From assembly GCA_039698075.1 (NCBI GenBank), contig JBDKTJ010000082.1:1-60825 (forward strand): a stretch of 60,825 bases of DNA, in the 5' to 3' direction. Source of the stretch: JAJFVC01 sp039698075. Its GTDB lineage: Bacteria > Planctomycetota > Planctomycetia > Pirellulales > Thermoguttaceae. The notes below the pieces were generated by a model that saw nothing but the letters and a program-made list of their open reading frames with translations, searched no databases and was not told where the DNA came from. Positions 23,675 to 32,073 of the stretch are shown one piece after another. Position numbers and translations under genes: made by a program. The stretch's first letter is position 1; each line of letters opens with the position of its first letter.

Positions 23675-26382
23675 GGCTCGCCTCCTGTCCCACCGGCGTC
23701 AGGCACAGCCGGCGGCTTGCCTTCCAACGGCAACGAGAAACGAAATATCGCGCCGCCGTCGGAGCGATTCTCCGCTTGTATTCTACCACCATGCAGTTGC
23801 ACAATGCCACGGCAGATCGCCAGGCCAAGGCCCGCACCGATGCGAGGCTTTGCACCGCCGCCGCGAAAAAACTTCTCAAACAGACGGTTTGGATCGCCAG
23901 ACGGCAAGCCGGGTCCGCGATCGGCCACCGCGACGACAATGCTCTGGCCTTCCTGCCGAGCGGATATTTCGATGGGCGTGCCCTCGGGCGTGTAGCGGGC
24001 CGCGTTCTCCAGCAAATTGACCAACACCTGCTGAATCAGCAGATCGTCGAGCGGGACAAACGGCAGATCGGCGGCGATGTCGGTCGAGACCGAGCGATCT
24101 TTCAACTGTCGAGCCGTCCTGGCCAGCGAGGCCCCGATCACTTCCTCGACCGGCTGCCATTGCTTCTTGATTTCCAACGCCCCGGCCTGCAACCGGGTCA
24201 TGTCCAACAAATTCGCCACCAGCCGGTTGAGCCGTTCCGATTCGTTCAAGATCGAGGCGGACAGTTCGCGCCGCGTAGCTGGGTCGAGCGACGCATCGCC
24301 GTCCAACAACGTGCTGCCCGCCCCGGTGATGACCGACAGCGGCGTTCGCAAGTCGTGCGACACGGCGCTCAACAGCGAACTCCGCAGCCGCTCCGTTTCG
24401 ATGTCCAGTCGAATTTGATCGGCCTCGGCCTCCAACTCGGCCCGCTCCAACGCCAAGGCGATTAGCCCGGCCAGCGCCTCGAACAGATGAAGATGCTCGA
24501 GGTCCAAGGCGGGCGTCGTATCGCCGGGCGAAACGCCGAGCACGCCGACCGCGCCTCGGGAGGTGGAAAGCGGAAAATAGACGCCGTCCGAACCGGGCAA
24601 CGTCTCGGTCCCCCGCCCGGCCGTCTGACCGTGCTCGAACGCCCAGCGAGCGACCGCCTCTTCGTGAACATTCAAAACAAAACCGGCGGGACCCACCGTC
24701 GCCGGCAGCAACTTCCGTTCCTTGTCGGGCAACAAAACGACCGCTCGCACGTCGGCCGCCGCCATGACGTGTTGCTCGGCGATTCGGGCGATCTGATCCC
24801 GGCTCGGACTGGCCGCCAATTCGCGGCTGATCGCGTAAAGAGCCGCCGTGCGCCGCTCGCGCCGACGCGCCGAAAGGGCCTGAAACTGCACCCGGGCCGC
24901 CAGCGTGCTGACGACCACGCCCGTCAGCAACATGACCAGAAACGTCAACAGATATTGCGTGTCGGTGACCGTGAACTTCCACCGCGGCGGCACGAAGCAG
25001 ATGTCGAACGCCGCGACGCTCAACACCGCGGCCACGATCGACGGCCCTCGCCCCAATCGAAGCGCCACGGCCACCACGCCGGCCAGATAGACCATCGCCA
25101 GATTCGTCGGCTCAAGCGTCGCGCCAAACGCCAACAGAGCGCTGACGCCCGTCGAAATCAACACCACCGCCAACGCCCACAAATAGCTGCCGCGCGAGCC
25201 GGGCGACGTCCGCAGCGATCGGGTCGCCGCGCCCGCCGGTTCGTGGTCGCCGCTGATCACGTACACGTCGATGTCGCCGCACTTGCGCGTCAGTTCGTAG
25301 ACGAGCGAGCCCCGAAAAATCTCTCTCCAGCGCGGCTGCTTCGGCTTGCCGACGACGATTTTTGCGACGTTTCGGCTGCGGGCGTATTGAACCAGTTCCT
25401 CGGCGACGTTCTGGCCGCTCAAAATCGCCGTCTCGCCGCCAAGCTGTTCGACCAGACGAAGATTTTGCGTCAATTGCGCCCTATCGGCCTCCGACAAATC
25501 CGCGTCGCGCGGCGTCTCGACATGCACCGCGATCCACGGCGACTTCAGACTGGCCGCCATCCGGCGCGTCGCGCGGACCAGTCGGGCGGCAAACGGACTG
25601 GGACCGACGCACACCAAAAGCCGTTCTCGGGCGGGCCACGCCGCGCGGACCGCGTGCCGGTCGCGATACACGTCCATCTGCTCGCCGACCCGTTCGGCCG
25701 TCCGCCGCAGCGCGAGCTCCCGCAGCGCGATCAGGTTGCCCTTCGTGAAGAAATTGGCCATCGCCCGCTCGGCCTCGCGCGGAATGTAAACCTTGCCTTC
25801 GCGCAGCCGTTCCAAAAGATCGTCGGGCGGCAGATCGACCAATTCCACCTCGTCGGCATGCTCCAAAATCGAATCCGGCACCGTCTCGCGCACCACGACG
25901 CCGGTGATCTGGGCCACCACGTCGTTGAGGCTTTCGAGATGCTGCACGTTGAGCGTCGTGTAAACGTCGATGCCGGCTTCCAGCAACCGCATCACGTCCT
26001 GCCAACGCTTCGTATGCGTGACGCCGGGGGCGTTCGTGTGCGCCAACTCGTCGACCAGCAGAATTTGCGGATGCAGATCCAACGCCGCATCGAGGTTGAA
26101 CTCCCAAAGTTTCGCGCCGCGATAGTCGACCTCCAGCCTCGGCAGCACGTCCAGCCCGAGCACCAGGGCCTGCGTTTCCGGCCGGCAATGCGGCTCGATG
26201 TATCCGACCACGACGTCGGCGCCTTCCTTGCCGACCTTGCGAGCCGCCTCCAACATCGCATAGGTTTTTCCAACGCCCGGCGCCGCGCCGAAAAATATTT
26301 TCAGCTTGCCTCGCGCCTTTTTCGCCTCATCGGCTTGCACGCGAGCCAGCAGGGCGTCGGGATTGGGACGTTGGTCAGGCAT
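23671..26382 (-). CDS. kdpD: KdpD sensor histidine kinase
   Basis: A 903-aa membrane sensor for potassium limitation. The domains run in the standard order: KdpD N-terminal ATPase-like domain with Walker A GAAPGVGKT (~32-40) and LLVDELAHTN; a universal-stress-like domain (LLVCVGPSPFAARLVRATRR); four TM helices (~400-500); GAF; HisKA VSHDLRTPLSVITGAGS; and HATPase DRGPGLPSGDPNRLFEKFFR. The start at 26382 (MPDQRP) is chosen from family length. No clear ribosome binding site precedes it. It is separated from kdpC by a toxin-antitoxin pair and 260 bases, so it may have its own promoter. Confidence 0.95.
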   Translation of the reverse strand: MPDQRPNPDALLARVQADEAKKARGKLKIFFGAAPGVGKTYAMLEAARKVGKEGADVVVGYIEPHCRPETQALVLGLDVLPRLEVDYRGAKLWEFNLDAALDLHPQILLVDELAHTNAPGVTHTKRWQDVMRLLEAGIDVYTTLNVQHLESLNDVVAQITGVVVRETVPDSILEHADEVELVDLPPDDLLERLREGKVYIPREAERAMANFFTKGNLIALRELALRRTAERVGEQMDVYRDRHAVRAAWPARERLLVCVGPSPFAARLVRATRRMAASLKSPWIAVHVETPRDADLSEADRAQLTQNLRLVEQLGGETAILSGQNVAEELVQYARSRNVAKIVVGKPKQPRWREIFRGSLVYELTRKCGDIDVYVISGDHEPAGAATRSLRTSPGSRGSYLWALAVVLISTGVSALLAFGATLEPTNLAMVYLAGVVAVALRLGRGPSIVAAVLSVAAFDICFVPPRWKFTVTDTQYLLTFLVMLLTGVVVSTLAARVQFQALSARRRERRTAALYAISRELAASPSRDQIARIAEQHVMAAADVRAVVLLPDKERKLLPATVGPAGFVLNVHEEAVARWAFEHGQTAGRGTETLPGSDGVYFPLSTSRGAVGVLGVSPGDTTPALDLEHLHLFEALAGLIALALERAELEAEADQIRLDIETERLRSSLLSAVSHDLRTPLSVITGAGSTLLDGDASLDPATRRELSASILNESERLNRLVANLLDMTRLQAGALEIKKQWQPVEEVIGASLARTARQLKDRSVSTDIAADLPFVPLDDLLIQQVLVNLLENAARYTPEGTPIEISARQEGQSIVVAVADRGPGLPSGDPNRLFEKFFRGGGAKPRIGAGLGLAICRGIVQLHGGRIQAENRSDGGAIFRFSLPLEGKPPAVPDAGGTGGEP

Positions 26383-26642
26383 TTTACGGGGAATGCCGCT
26401 TTGTTCGTAAGTTGTTTTTTGGGAGCCTTGATCTTCAGCGATGCGAGACTTTGCAAAACAGCGTCCATGTTTATTGATCTTCAGCCAAGTCATGCAACGG
26501 CGATTTTCGGATTTTCCCGGCTAGGTCGAGCCCTTGTTGCATTGTTCATCGGACGGTCACCAATGCCCGATCCCAACGTAAACGTCGAGCCCAACGCCGT
26601 TTGTGGCGGACAAGGGGTGTAAACGTTCCTCCTGCCTTTCCG
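26383..26642. promoter_or_regulatory. kdpD upstream region with a copy of a 33-base repeat
   Basis: 260 bases without a gene between the toxin stop and the kdpD start. Bases 26476-26508 match 29 of 33 positions with 31994-32026, upstream of the kdpFABC promoter. Such a shared element could be regulatory or could be a mobile-repeat remnant. Confidence 0.4.
26476..26508 (+). repeat. 33-base repeat, copy before kdpD
   Basis: GATCTTC...ATGCAACGGCGATTTTC. It differs from the copy at 31994-32026 at 4 of 33 positions, all in the middle. Both copies have the same orientation and both lie upstream of kdp genes. Confidence 0.55.
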
Positions 26643-26906
26643 TCACGACAACGCCTTGTCGTACTCGGCGTGCGAGCCGATCCAAAACCACACGACGCCC
26701 TCCGGCTTGTCCAAACCCAACGCGCGATAGTGCATTCCGACCCGCACCGACCAGAGTTGCTTCGCCTCGCCGACTTTCTTGAGTTGCAGCGACGGATGTT
26801 GCGGATCCATAGCGAGCCGTTTGTAGTTCTTGTCCGCCAACTCCTGAATGTCTTTGGGCAGTTGACGATATCGCCGCCAAAAACATGGCAGAGTGAAGTG
26901 TTTCAT
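26643..26906 (-). CDS. RelE/ParE-superfamily toxin
   Basis: An 87-aa small basic protein with the RelE/ParE fold pattern: MKHFTLPCFWRRYRQLPKDI, LAMDPQHPSLQLKKVG, WSVRVGMHYRALGL and the closing VVWFWIGSHAEYDKAL. Family members cleave mRNA at the ribosome or poison gyrase; which applies here cannot be told. It overlaps the antitoxin gene by 4 bases, the usual order and coupling for such pairs. The pair interrupts the kdp operon between kdpC and kdpD. Confidence 0.85.
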   Translation of the reverse strand: MKHFTLPCFWRRYRQLPKDIQELADKNYKRLAMDPQHPSLQLKKVGEAKQLWSVRVGMHYRALGLDKPEGVVWFWIGSHAEYDKALS

Positions 26907-27100
26907 AGCGGCTTGGCCGATCCTTGCCGATATTCTTCGTCTGCTTCAGCCATCAGTGCATCAAGGCGTCCGGAAGCCAAGTCGCCCTCGATTTGCTGAT
27001 CCCAAACCCGGCCATGATATTCCTCAAGCCATGCCATCAACTTGGCGAAATCTTCCACGGGAAGTTGGGCAATGGCGGATTCAATCTCCGCAACGCTCAT
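26903..27100 (-). CDS. Antitoxin partner of the RelE/ParE-like toxin
   Basis: A 65-aa acidic protein, MSVAEIESAIAQLPVEDFAK then LMAWLEEYHGRVWDQQIEGD and a C-terminal LMAEADEEYRQG. The IxxLPxEDFxxLxxWL pattern followed by DxxIExD is typical of antitoxins paired with RelE/ParE-type toxins. The ATG at 27100 follows AAGGAGTATTTGCC. It neutralises the toxin encoded directly downstream and may autoregulate; no operator was identified. Confidence 0.8.
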   Translation of the reverse strand: MSVAEIESAIAQLPVEDFAKLMAWLEEYHGRVWDQQIEGDLASGRLDALMAEADEEYRQGSAKPL

Positions 27101-27142
27101 GGCAAATACTCCTTCCAAAATTGGTTTGAGCACTCCCCTATT

Positions 27143-27724
27143 TTATTGTCCCCGCAAGACAGCGTCTAGGTCGAGATTCAATTCTACCACATTCACGCGA
27201 GGCTCGCCCAGCAGTCCGAACGTGCGGCCTTCGGTGTGTTTGGCGACCCATTGCCGAACGAGTTTTTCATCCATTTGACGGACTTTCGCCACGCGAGCGA
27301 CTTGGTATTCCGCCGCCGCCGGGCTGATGTGCGGATCGAGCCCGCTGGCCGAAGTCGTCACAAGGTCGATCGGGATGGGTAGGGCGTTGTCGGGGTCGGC
27401 CTTCTTCAACGCGGCGATTCGATCCGCAACGGCCTTTGCTAAGTCAGGATTCGACGGTCCCAAGTTCGAGCCGCTCGACGACGCGGCGTTGTAGGGCACA
27501 GGCGACGTGGCCGACGGCCGGCTCCAAAAATATTTCGGATCGCGGAACGATTGACCGATCAACGACGAGCCAATCGGCTTGTTGTCTCGGTAAATCAGAC
27601 TGCCGTTGGCCTGTTTCGGAAAGGCCACCTGGGCAATGCCGGTGATTGCCAGCGGATACAAAACGCCCGTCAGAAGGCTGAAAACCATAAGGAGCAGGAA
27701 CGCTTGTTTGAGTTGTTTTAACAT
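27143..27724 (-). CDS. kdpC: KdpC, potassium-transporting ATPase subunit C
   Basis: A 193-aa single-helix subunit that assists KdpB. The N-terminal helix is LLMVFSLLTGVLYPLAITGI. Family motifs follow: GSLIYRDNKPIGSSLIGQSF, YFWSRPSA, YNAASSSGSNLGPSNPDL, DLVTTSASGLDPHISPAAAE and VNVVELNLDLD. The start at 27724 has GAGGGCTTCTTCC upstream. It is separated from kdpB by 80 bases that hold two hairpins. Confidence 0.96.
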   Translation of the reverse strand: MLKQLKQAFLLLMVFSLLTGVLYPLAITGIAQVAFPKQANGSLIYRDNKPIGSSLIGQSFRDPKYFWSRPSATSPVPYNAASSSGSNLGPSNPDLAKAVADRIAALKKADPDNALPIPIDLVTTSASGLDPHISPAAAEYQVARVAKVRQMDEKLVRQWVAKHTEGRTFGLLGEPRVNVVELNLDLDAVLRGQ

Positions 27725-27744
27725 GGAAGAAGCCCTCACCCTAA

Positions 27745-27795
27745 CCCTCTCCCAAAGGGAGAGGGGACCCGTGTTATGCTCTCCCAAGGGGAGAG
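27745..27795. repeat. Twin hairpins between kdpB and kdpC
   Basis: CCCTCTCCC-AAA-GGGAGAGGG at 27745-27765 and CTCTCCC-AAG-GGGAGAG at 27779-27795, flanked by CCCTCACCCTAA. This is the widespread GGGAGAGGGT-TAGGGTGAGGG type of dispersed palindrome. In the transcript it may protect or attenuate the mRNA between kdpB and kdpC. Confidence 0.6.
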
Positions 27796-27804
27796 GGGAC
27801 TATG

Positions 27805-29913
27805 TTATGCAAAATGCAACGCCGTCAAAATTATGTCGATCAACTTGATGCCGATGAACGGAACGATCAGCCCTCCGACGCCGAAAATCCACAGATTCCG
27901 CTGCAAAAGCGCCGCGGCGCCGATCGGTCGATATCGCACCCCTTTGAGCGCCAGCGGAATCAGAGCCACGATGATCAGGGCGTTGAAAATCACGGCCGAC
28001 AGGATCGCCGTGGCCGGGTTCAAGTGCATCAGGTTCAGCCGCGCGAGCACCGGATAGGTGCCCAAAAATGCCGCCGGAATGATGGCGAAATATTTGGACA
28101 CGTCGTTGGCCAGACTGAACGTGGTCAGCGCGCCGCGGGTCATCAGCAATTGTTTGCCGATCTCGACGATCTCGATCAGTTTAGTCGGGTTGGAATCGAG
28201 ATCGACCATGTTGCCGGCCTCTTTGGCCGCTTGCGTGCCGGTGTTCATGGCCACGGCCACGTCGGCCTGGGCCAACGCGGGCGAGTCGTTCGTGCCGTCG
28301 CCGGTCATGGCGACCAGGTGTCCGGCGGCCTGATATTTTCGGATCAACGACAGCTTGGTTTCGGGCGTCGCTTCGGCCAGGAAATCGTCGACGCCGGCCT
28401 CGGCGGCGATCGCGGCGGCCGTCAACGGATTGTCGCCCGTAATCATCACGGTCTGAATGCCCATCTGCCGCATCTGAGCGAACCGCTCCCGCATTCCGCC
28501 TTTGACGATGTCTTTCAAATGGATAACGCCCAGGGCTCGGTCTTTTTCGGCGACGACCAGGGGCGTGCCGCCTTGCTTGGCGATTTGATCGACTTTCGCG
28601 GTCACGTCGTCCGGGAAATGGCCGTGGTGGTCTCGCACGTAATTTTCAATGGCCTCGGCGGCCCCTTTGCGAATCTGCCGGTCTTCGAGATTGACGCCGC
28701 TGATGCGCGTCTGAGCGCTGAACGAGATGAACGTGGCCCGCAGATCGTGTACGTTGCGGCCGCGCAGCCCGTATTTGGTTTTGGCCAACACCACGATGCT
28801 GCGGCCTTCGGGCGTTTCATCGGCCAACGAGGCCAACTGCGCGGCGTCGGCCAACTCGTTGACCGACACCCCGTCGGCCGGCAGGAACTCGACCGCCTGG
28901 CGATTTCCGAGAGTGATCGTGCCCGTCTTGTCCAACAGCAACACGTCGACGTCGCCGGCGGCCTCGACCGCGCGGCCCGACATGGCGATCACGTTGCTCT
29001 GGATCAGCCGATCCATGCCGGCGATGCCGATGGCCGACAGCAGCCCGCCGATCGTCGTCGGAATGAGGCAAACCAACAGGGCGACCAGCACCGTCACCGT
29101 GACCGGCGCGCCGTGGCCGACCGATTCGACGCTGAAAAGCGAGAACGGCAACAATGTCACGCACACCAGCAGGAACACGATCGTCATGCCGGCCAGCAGA
29201 ATGTCCAACGCGATTTCGTTCGGCGTTTTTTGGCGTTTCGCCCCTTCGACCATCGCGATCATGCGGTCCAAAAACGTCTCGCCGGGATTGACGGTCACTC
29301 GCACCACAAGCCAGTCGGACAGGACGCGGGTGCCGCCGGTGACGCTGCTGCGGTCGCCGCCGCTCTCGCGGATGACCGGGGCGCTCTCGCCGGTGATGGC
29401 GCTTTCGTCGACCGAGGCGATGCCTTCGGTGATTTCGCCGTCGGCGGGAATATAGTCGCCGGCGGCCGCAAACACCACGTCGCCGCGGCGCAAATCGGAG
29501 GCCGGAACAACCGCCATCTCTCCGTGTTGCAACAGTTTTTCAAACGACGGCTCCGACAGCGGACCGCTGGGCGGGCTAATGAACTTTTTGGCGGGCACGT
29601 GGTGCCGGGTGCTTCGCAGGGCGTCGGCCTGGGCCTTGCCGCGTCCCTCGGCCATCGCCTCGGCGAAGTTGGCGAAAAGGACCGTAAACCACAGCCACGC
29701 CGAAATGGCCAAAACGAACCAACCCGGCCCCTCGCCGCCGAACCACCGCGACAGGATGAACAGCCCGGTCGTCAAAATGCTCCCGATGTAAACGGTGAAC
29801 ATCACCGGATTGCGGATCTGCCAACGCGGATCGAGCTTTAGGAACGAATCGATCACCGCTCGGCGAATGATCGCGCGATCGAACATCGCGTGTTTTTTTG
29901 CCGGAGACGTCAT
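27805..29913 (-). CDS. kdpB: KdpB, P-type ATPase subunit
   Basis: A 702-aa catalytic subunit of the high-affinity K+ pump. The start chosen is ATG 29913 (MTSPAKK), just after the kdpA stop, with GGCAGGTGG upstream; a GTG at 29922 is possible. Visible motifs are the phosphorylation site LLLDKTGTITLGNR, the actuator ITGESAPVIRESGGD, the hinge MTGDGTNDSPALAQADVAVA, and PTKLIEIVEIGKQLLMTRGA. The length fits the family. Confidence 0.97.
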   Translation of the reverse strand: MTSPAKKHAMFDRAIIRRAVIDSFLKLDPRWQIRNPVMFTVYIGSILTTGLFILSRWFGGEGPGWFVLAISAWLWFTVLFANFAEAMAEGRGKAQADALRSTRHHVPAKKFISPPSGPLSEPSFEKLLQHGEMAVVPASDLRRGDVVFAAAGDYIPADGEITEGIASVDESAITGESAPVIRESGGDRSSVTGGTRVLSDWLVVRVTVNPGETFLDRMIAMVEGAKRQKTPNEIALDILLAGMTIVFLLVCVTLLPFSLFSVESVGHGAPVTVTVLVALLVCLIPTTIGGLLSAIGIAGMDRLIQSNVIAMSGRAVEAAGDVDVLLLDKTGTITLGNRQAVEFLPADGVSVNELADAAQLASLADETPEGRSIVVLAKTKYGLRGRNVHDLRATFISFSAQTRISGVNLEDRQIRKGAAEAIENYVRDHHGHFPDDVTAKVDQIAKQGGTPLVVAEKDRALGVIHLKDIVKGGMRERFAQMRQMGIQTVMITGDNPLTAAAIAAEAGVDDFLAEATPETKLSLIRKYQAAGHLVAMTGDGTNDSPALAQADVAVAMNTGTQAAKEAGNMVDLDSNPTKLIEIVEIGKQLLMTRGALTTFSLANDVSKYFAIIPAAFLGTYPVLARLNLMHLNPATAILSAVIFNALIIVALIPLALKGVRYRPIGAAALLQRNLWIFGVGGLIVPFIGIKLIDIILTALHFA

Positions 29914-29914
29914 G

Positions 29915-31663
29915 TCAGCCACCTGCCATCATCAAATGTTCCACGATCGGCCCCAACGCCAGCGCCGGTACGAACGTCAACGCCCCGACCAGAATCACTA
30001 CGCCGACCAGCAACACGACGAACAGCGGCGTGTGGGTCGGCAGCGTGCCGGCGCTGGTGGGCGTCGCTTTCTTCTTGGCCAAGGAGCCGGCGATCGCCAA
30101 CGTCGGAATCGCCAGCCAGTAGCGGGCCACGAACATCGCGACGGCCAACGCGATGTTGTAAAACGGCGTGTTGGCGTTCAGACCGGCGAAGGCGCTGCCG
30201 TTGTTGTTGCCCGCCGACGAGAAGGCGTAGAGAATTTCACTGAATCCGTGCGGTCCGCCGCGGTTCAAGATGGCGTCCGTGCCCCAGCCGCCGGTCACCG
30301 CCACTGCGGCGCCGCCGAGCACGACCATCGGCGGAATCAAAATCACGAGCGCCGCCATTTTCATTTCAAAGGCCTCGATCTTCTTGCCCAGATACTCGGG
30401 CGTCCGACCGACCATCAACCCGGCGATGAAAACCGCGACGATCGCAAAGACGAGCATTCCGTAGAGCCCGCTGCCGACGCCGCCGAAAACCACCTCGCCG
30501 AGCTGCATGAGCCACATCGGTGCGAGCCCGCCCAGCGGAGTGAAACTGTCGTGCATCGCATTGACGCTGCCGTTGCTGGCGGCGGTGGTGGCTGCCGCCC
30601 AAATCGTCGACTGCGCGATTCCGAACCGCAGATCCTTGCCTTCCATGTTCCCGCCCGGCTGCCGATCGCCGGCCGTCTGATCCACCCCGAGTGCGCTCAG
30701 CCTCGGATTACCGGACTGTTCGGCCCAGCAGTCCAACACCAACAGCGGCACAAAGATCGCCAACATCGCCGCCAGCACGGCCCAGCCTTGTCGCGTGTCG
30801 CCGACCATCTGGCCGAACGTATAGCAGAGTGCGGCCGCGATCAGCACGATTGCAATCAGTTCGAGGAATCCGGAAAGCGGCGTCGGATTTTCGAGCGGAT
30901 GCGCCGAGTTGACATTGAAAAAGCCGCCGCCGTTCGTGCCGAGTTGTTTGATCATCACCTGCGACGCCGCCGGACCGACGGCGATGGTCTGCGTCGTCAG
31001 GGGCTTTCCGTCGGCGTCCGCGGTCGGCTCGACCCGCGAGACCGTCGGATACGGCGAGAGCGTCTGCACGACGCCTTGCGAAACGAGAATCAACGCCCCG
31101 ACCGTGGCCAGCGGCAGAAGAATATAGAGCACGCTGCGGGTCATGTCGCACCAGAAATTGCCGATCGTCGACGACGAACGCCGCACCAATCCGCGAATCA
31201 AAGCGACCAGCACCGCCATGCCGGTGGCCGCCGAAACGAAGTTCTGCACGGTCAGGCCGAACATCTGCGTCGCGTAGCTCAACGTGGTCTCGCCACCGTA
31301 GCTCTGCCAATTGGTGTTGGTCGCAAAGCTGACGGCCGTGTTCATGGCTAGGTCCGGCGGCACGGCCGGCATGGGCTGCGGATTCCACGGCAACCACGCC
31401 TGCGTCCGTTGGAGCGCGTACACCGCGGCGATTCCCAACAGGTTGAAAATCAGCATCGCCTTGGCATAGCCGGTCCACGCCATTTCTTCCGTCGGATCGA
31501 TGCCGCAGACGCGATAGGCGAGTCGTTCGAGCCAGCCGACGACGCGATCCAACCCGCACGGCTTGCCCTCATAAACGCGGGCCATGTACCAGCCCAGCGG
31601 TTTGACTGACAACAGCAAGATCGTCAAGAACAGACCGATCTGCAAAAGGGCGTATTCGTTCAT
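29915..31663 (-). CDS. kdpA: KdpA, potassium-binding channel-like subunit
   Basis: A 582-aa membrane subunit related to K+ channels, which selects and passes K+. The ATG at 31663 (MNEYALLQIGLFLTILLLSV) overlaps the kdpF stop (ATGA). Selectivity-region motifs include FATNTNWQSYGGET, QLGTNGGGFFNVNSAHPLEN, TPLGGLAPMWLMQLGEVVFG and SSAGNNNGSAFAGL. The length is as expected. Confidence 0.97.
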   Translation of the reverse strand: MNEYALLQIGLFLTILLLSVKPLGWYMARVYEGKPCGLDRVVGWLERLAYRVCGIDPTEEMAWTGYAKAMLIFNLLGIAAVYALQRTQAWLPWNPQPMPAVPPDLAMNTAVSFATNTNWQSYGGETTLSYATQMFGLTVQNFVSAATGMAVLVALIRGLVRRSSSTIGNFWCDMTRSVLYILLPLATVGALILVSQGVVQTLSPYPTVSRVEPTADADGKPLTTQTIAVGPAASQVMIKQLGTNGGGFFNVNSAHPLENPTPLSGFLELIAIVLIAAALCYTFGQMVGDTRQGWAVLAAMLAIFVPLLVLDCWAEQSGNPRLSALGVDQTAGDRQPGGNMEGKDLRFGIAQSTIWAAATTAASNGSVNAMHDSFTPLGGLAPMWLMQLGEVVFGGVGSGLYGMLVFAIVAVFIAGLMVGRTPEYLGKKIEAFEMKMAALVILIPPMVVLGGAAVAVTGGWGTDAILNRGGPHGFSEILYAFSSAGNNNGSAFAGLNANTPFYNIALAVAMFVARYWLAIPTLAIAGSLAKKKATPTSAGTLPTHTPLFVVLLVGVVILVGALTFVPALALGPIVEHLMMAGG

Positions 31664-31758
31664 GCAAACCACTCCGGCTTCAACAGCGCAAGCATCAGGT
31701 AGACGAACAATCCCGCCGCGACAACGCCTCCAACCAGATAGATGACGGATGTCATCAT
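31660..31758 (-). CDS. kdpF: KdpF, small membrane subunit
   Basis: A 32-aa peptide: MMTSVIYLVGGVVAAGLFVY then LMLALLKPEWFA. The single helix and the LLKPExF ending are the KdpF signature; it stabilises the KdpABC complex. AAGGAGGTTC precedes tandem ATG codons (31758 and 31755), and the second ATG has the better spacing. Its stop overlaps the kdpA start. Confidence 0.93.
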   Translation of the reverse strand: MMTSVIYLVGGVVAAGLFVYLMLALLKPEWFA

Positions 31759-31776
31759 GAACCTCCTTGGCCGCTT

Positions 31777-31860
31777 TCAGTGAAGTCGTTCGAACAAGCG
31801 AATCATCGCGAAAGACACCGCCAGCAGCCCCAACACGATGCCAATGCACGTCAGTTCCAT
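31777..31860 (-). CDS. 27-aa membrane peptide at the head of the kdp operon
   Basis: MELTCIGIVLGLLAVSFAMI then RLFERLH, a single predicted helix followed by a charged tail. The ribosome binding site GGAGGAGAAAAG is excellent, and the inferred transcript start lies only about a dozen bases ahead, so this would be the first translated frame of the operon. It ends 19 bases before kdpF. Similar tiny single-helix ORFs ending in a charged RLCERL-like tail precede kdpF in other bacteria (recollection, not checked). A role as an extra pump or sensor subunit is inference. Confidence 0.7.
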   Translation of the reverse strand: MELTCIGIVLGLLAVSFAMIRLFERLH

Positions 31861-31879
31861 CTTTTCTCCTCCGCAAGAA

Positions 31880-31885
31880 ATTATA
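31880..31885 (-). promoter_or_regulatory. -10 box of the kdp operon
   Basis: TATAAT on the minus strand, 9 bases downstream of the nearest TTGACGC repeat and about 20 bases before the first start codon. It has no ordinary -35 at 17 bases; the repeat array takes that place, as at PhoB-type activated promoters. Confidence 0.65.
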
Positions 31886-31894
31886 GAGACCATC

Positions 31895-31944
31895 GCGTCA
31901 AAAAGGCGTCAAATCCGATGGCCGTGGCGTCAAGAAAGCGTCAA
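31895..31944 (-). promoter_or_regulatory. Candidate KdpE operator: four TTGACGC direct repeats
   Basis: Read on the minus strand, TTGACGC occurs four times in 50 bases, at 31938-31944, 31927-31933, 31906-31912 and 31895-31901. Start-to-start distances are 11, 21 and 11 bases. Pairs of direct repeats one helical turn apart, ending about 10 bases before the -10, are the layout used by OmpR/PhoB-family activators (family knowledge). The obvious ligand is the KdpE encoded in the same locus. Confidence 0.65.
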
Positions 31945-31993
31945 GATTCGATCGTTGCGGAGGCGTCGTTCGCCAGCGACGAGCCCTTCTATG

Positions 31994-32026
31994 GATCTTC
32001 CGCAAAGCAATGCAACGGCGATTTTC
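31994..32026 (+). repeat. 33-base repeat, copy before kdpF
   Basis: GATCTTC...ATGCAACGGCGATTTTC, 29 of 33 positions identical to 26476-26508. It lies about 50 bases upstream of the TTGACGC array and directly after the end of the histidine kinase gene. Confidence 0.55.
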
Positions 32027-32073
32027 TTGGGGACGTCGCGTCGCCGCGCGGATTTCGGACGAAACGGTCCGGG

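Noticed and set aside
24487..26622. 711-codon frame antisense to kdpD
   Set aside because: Arg/His-rich shadow of a GC-rich gene; the sense strand encodes an unmistakable KdpD.
26643..27100. Anti-phage role for the toxin-antitoxin pair
   Set aside because: No other defence gene is nearby and the pair is of a common type; position in kdp argues for a local or stabilising role.
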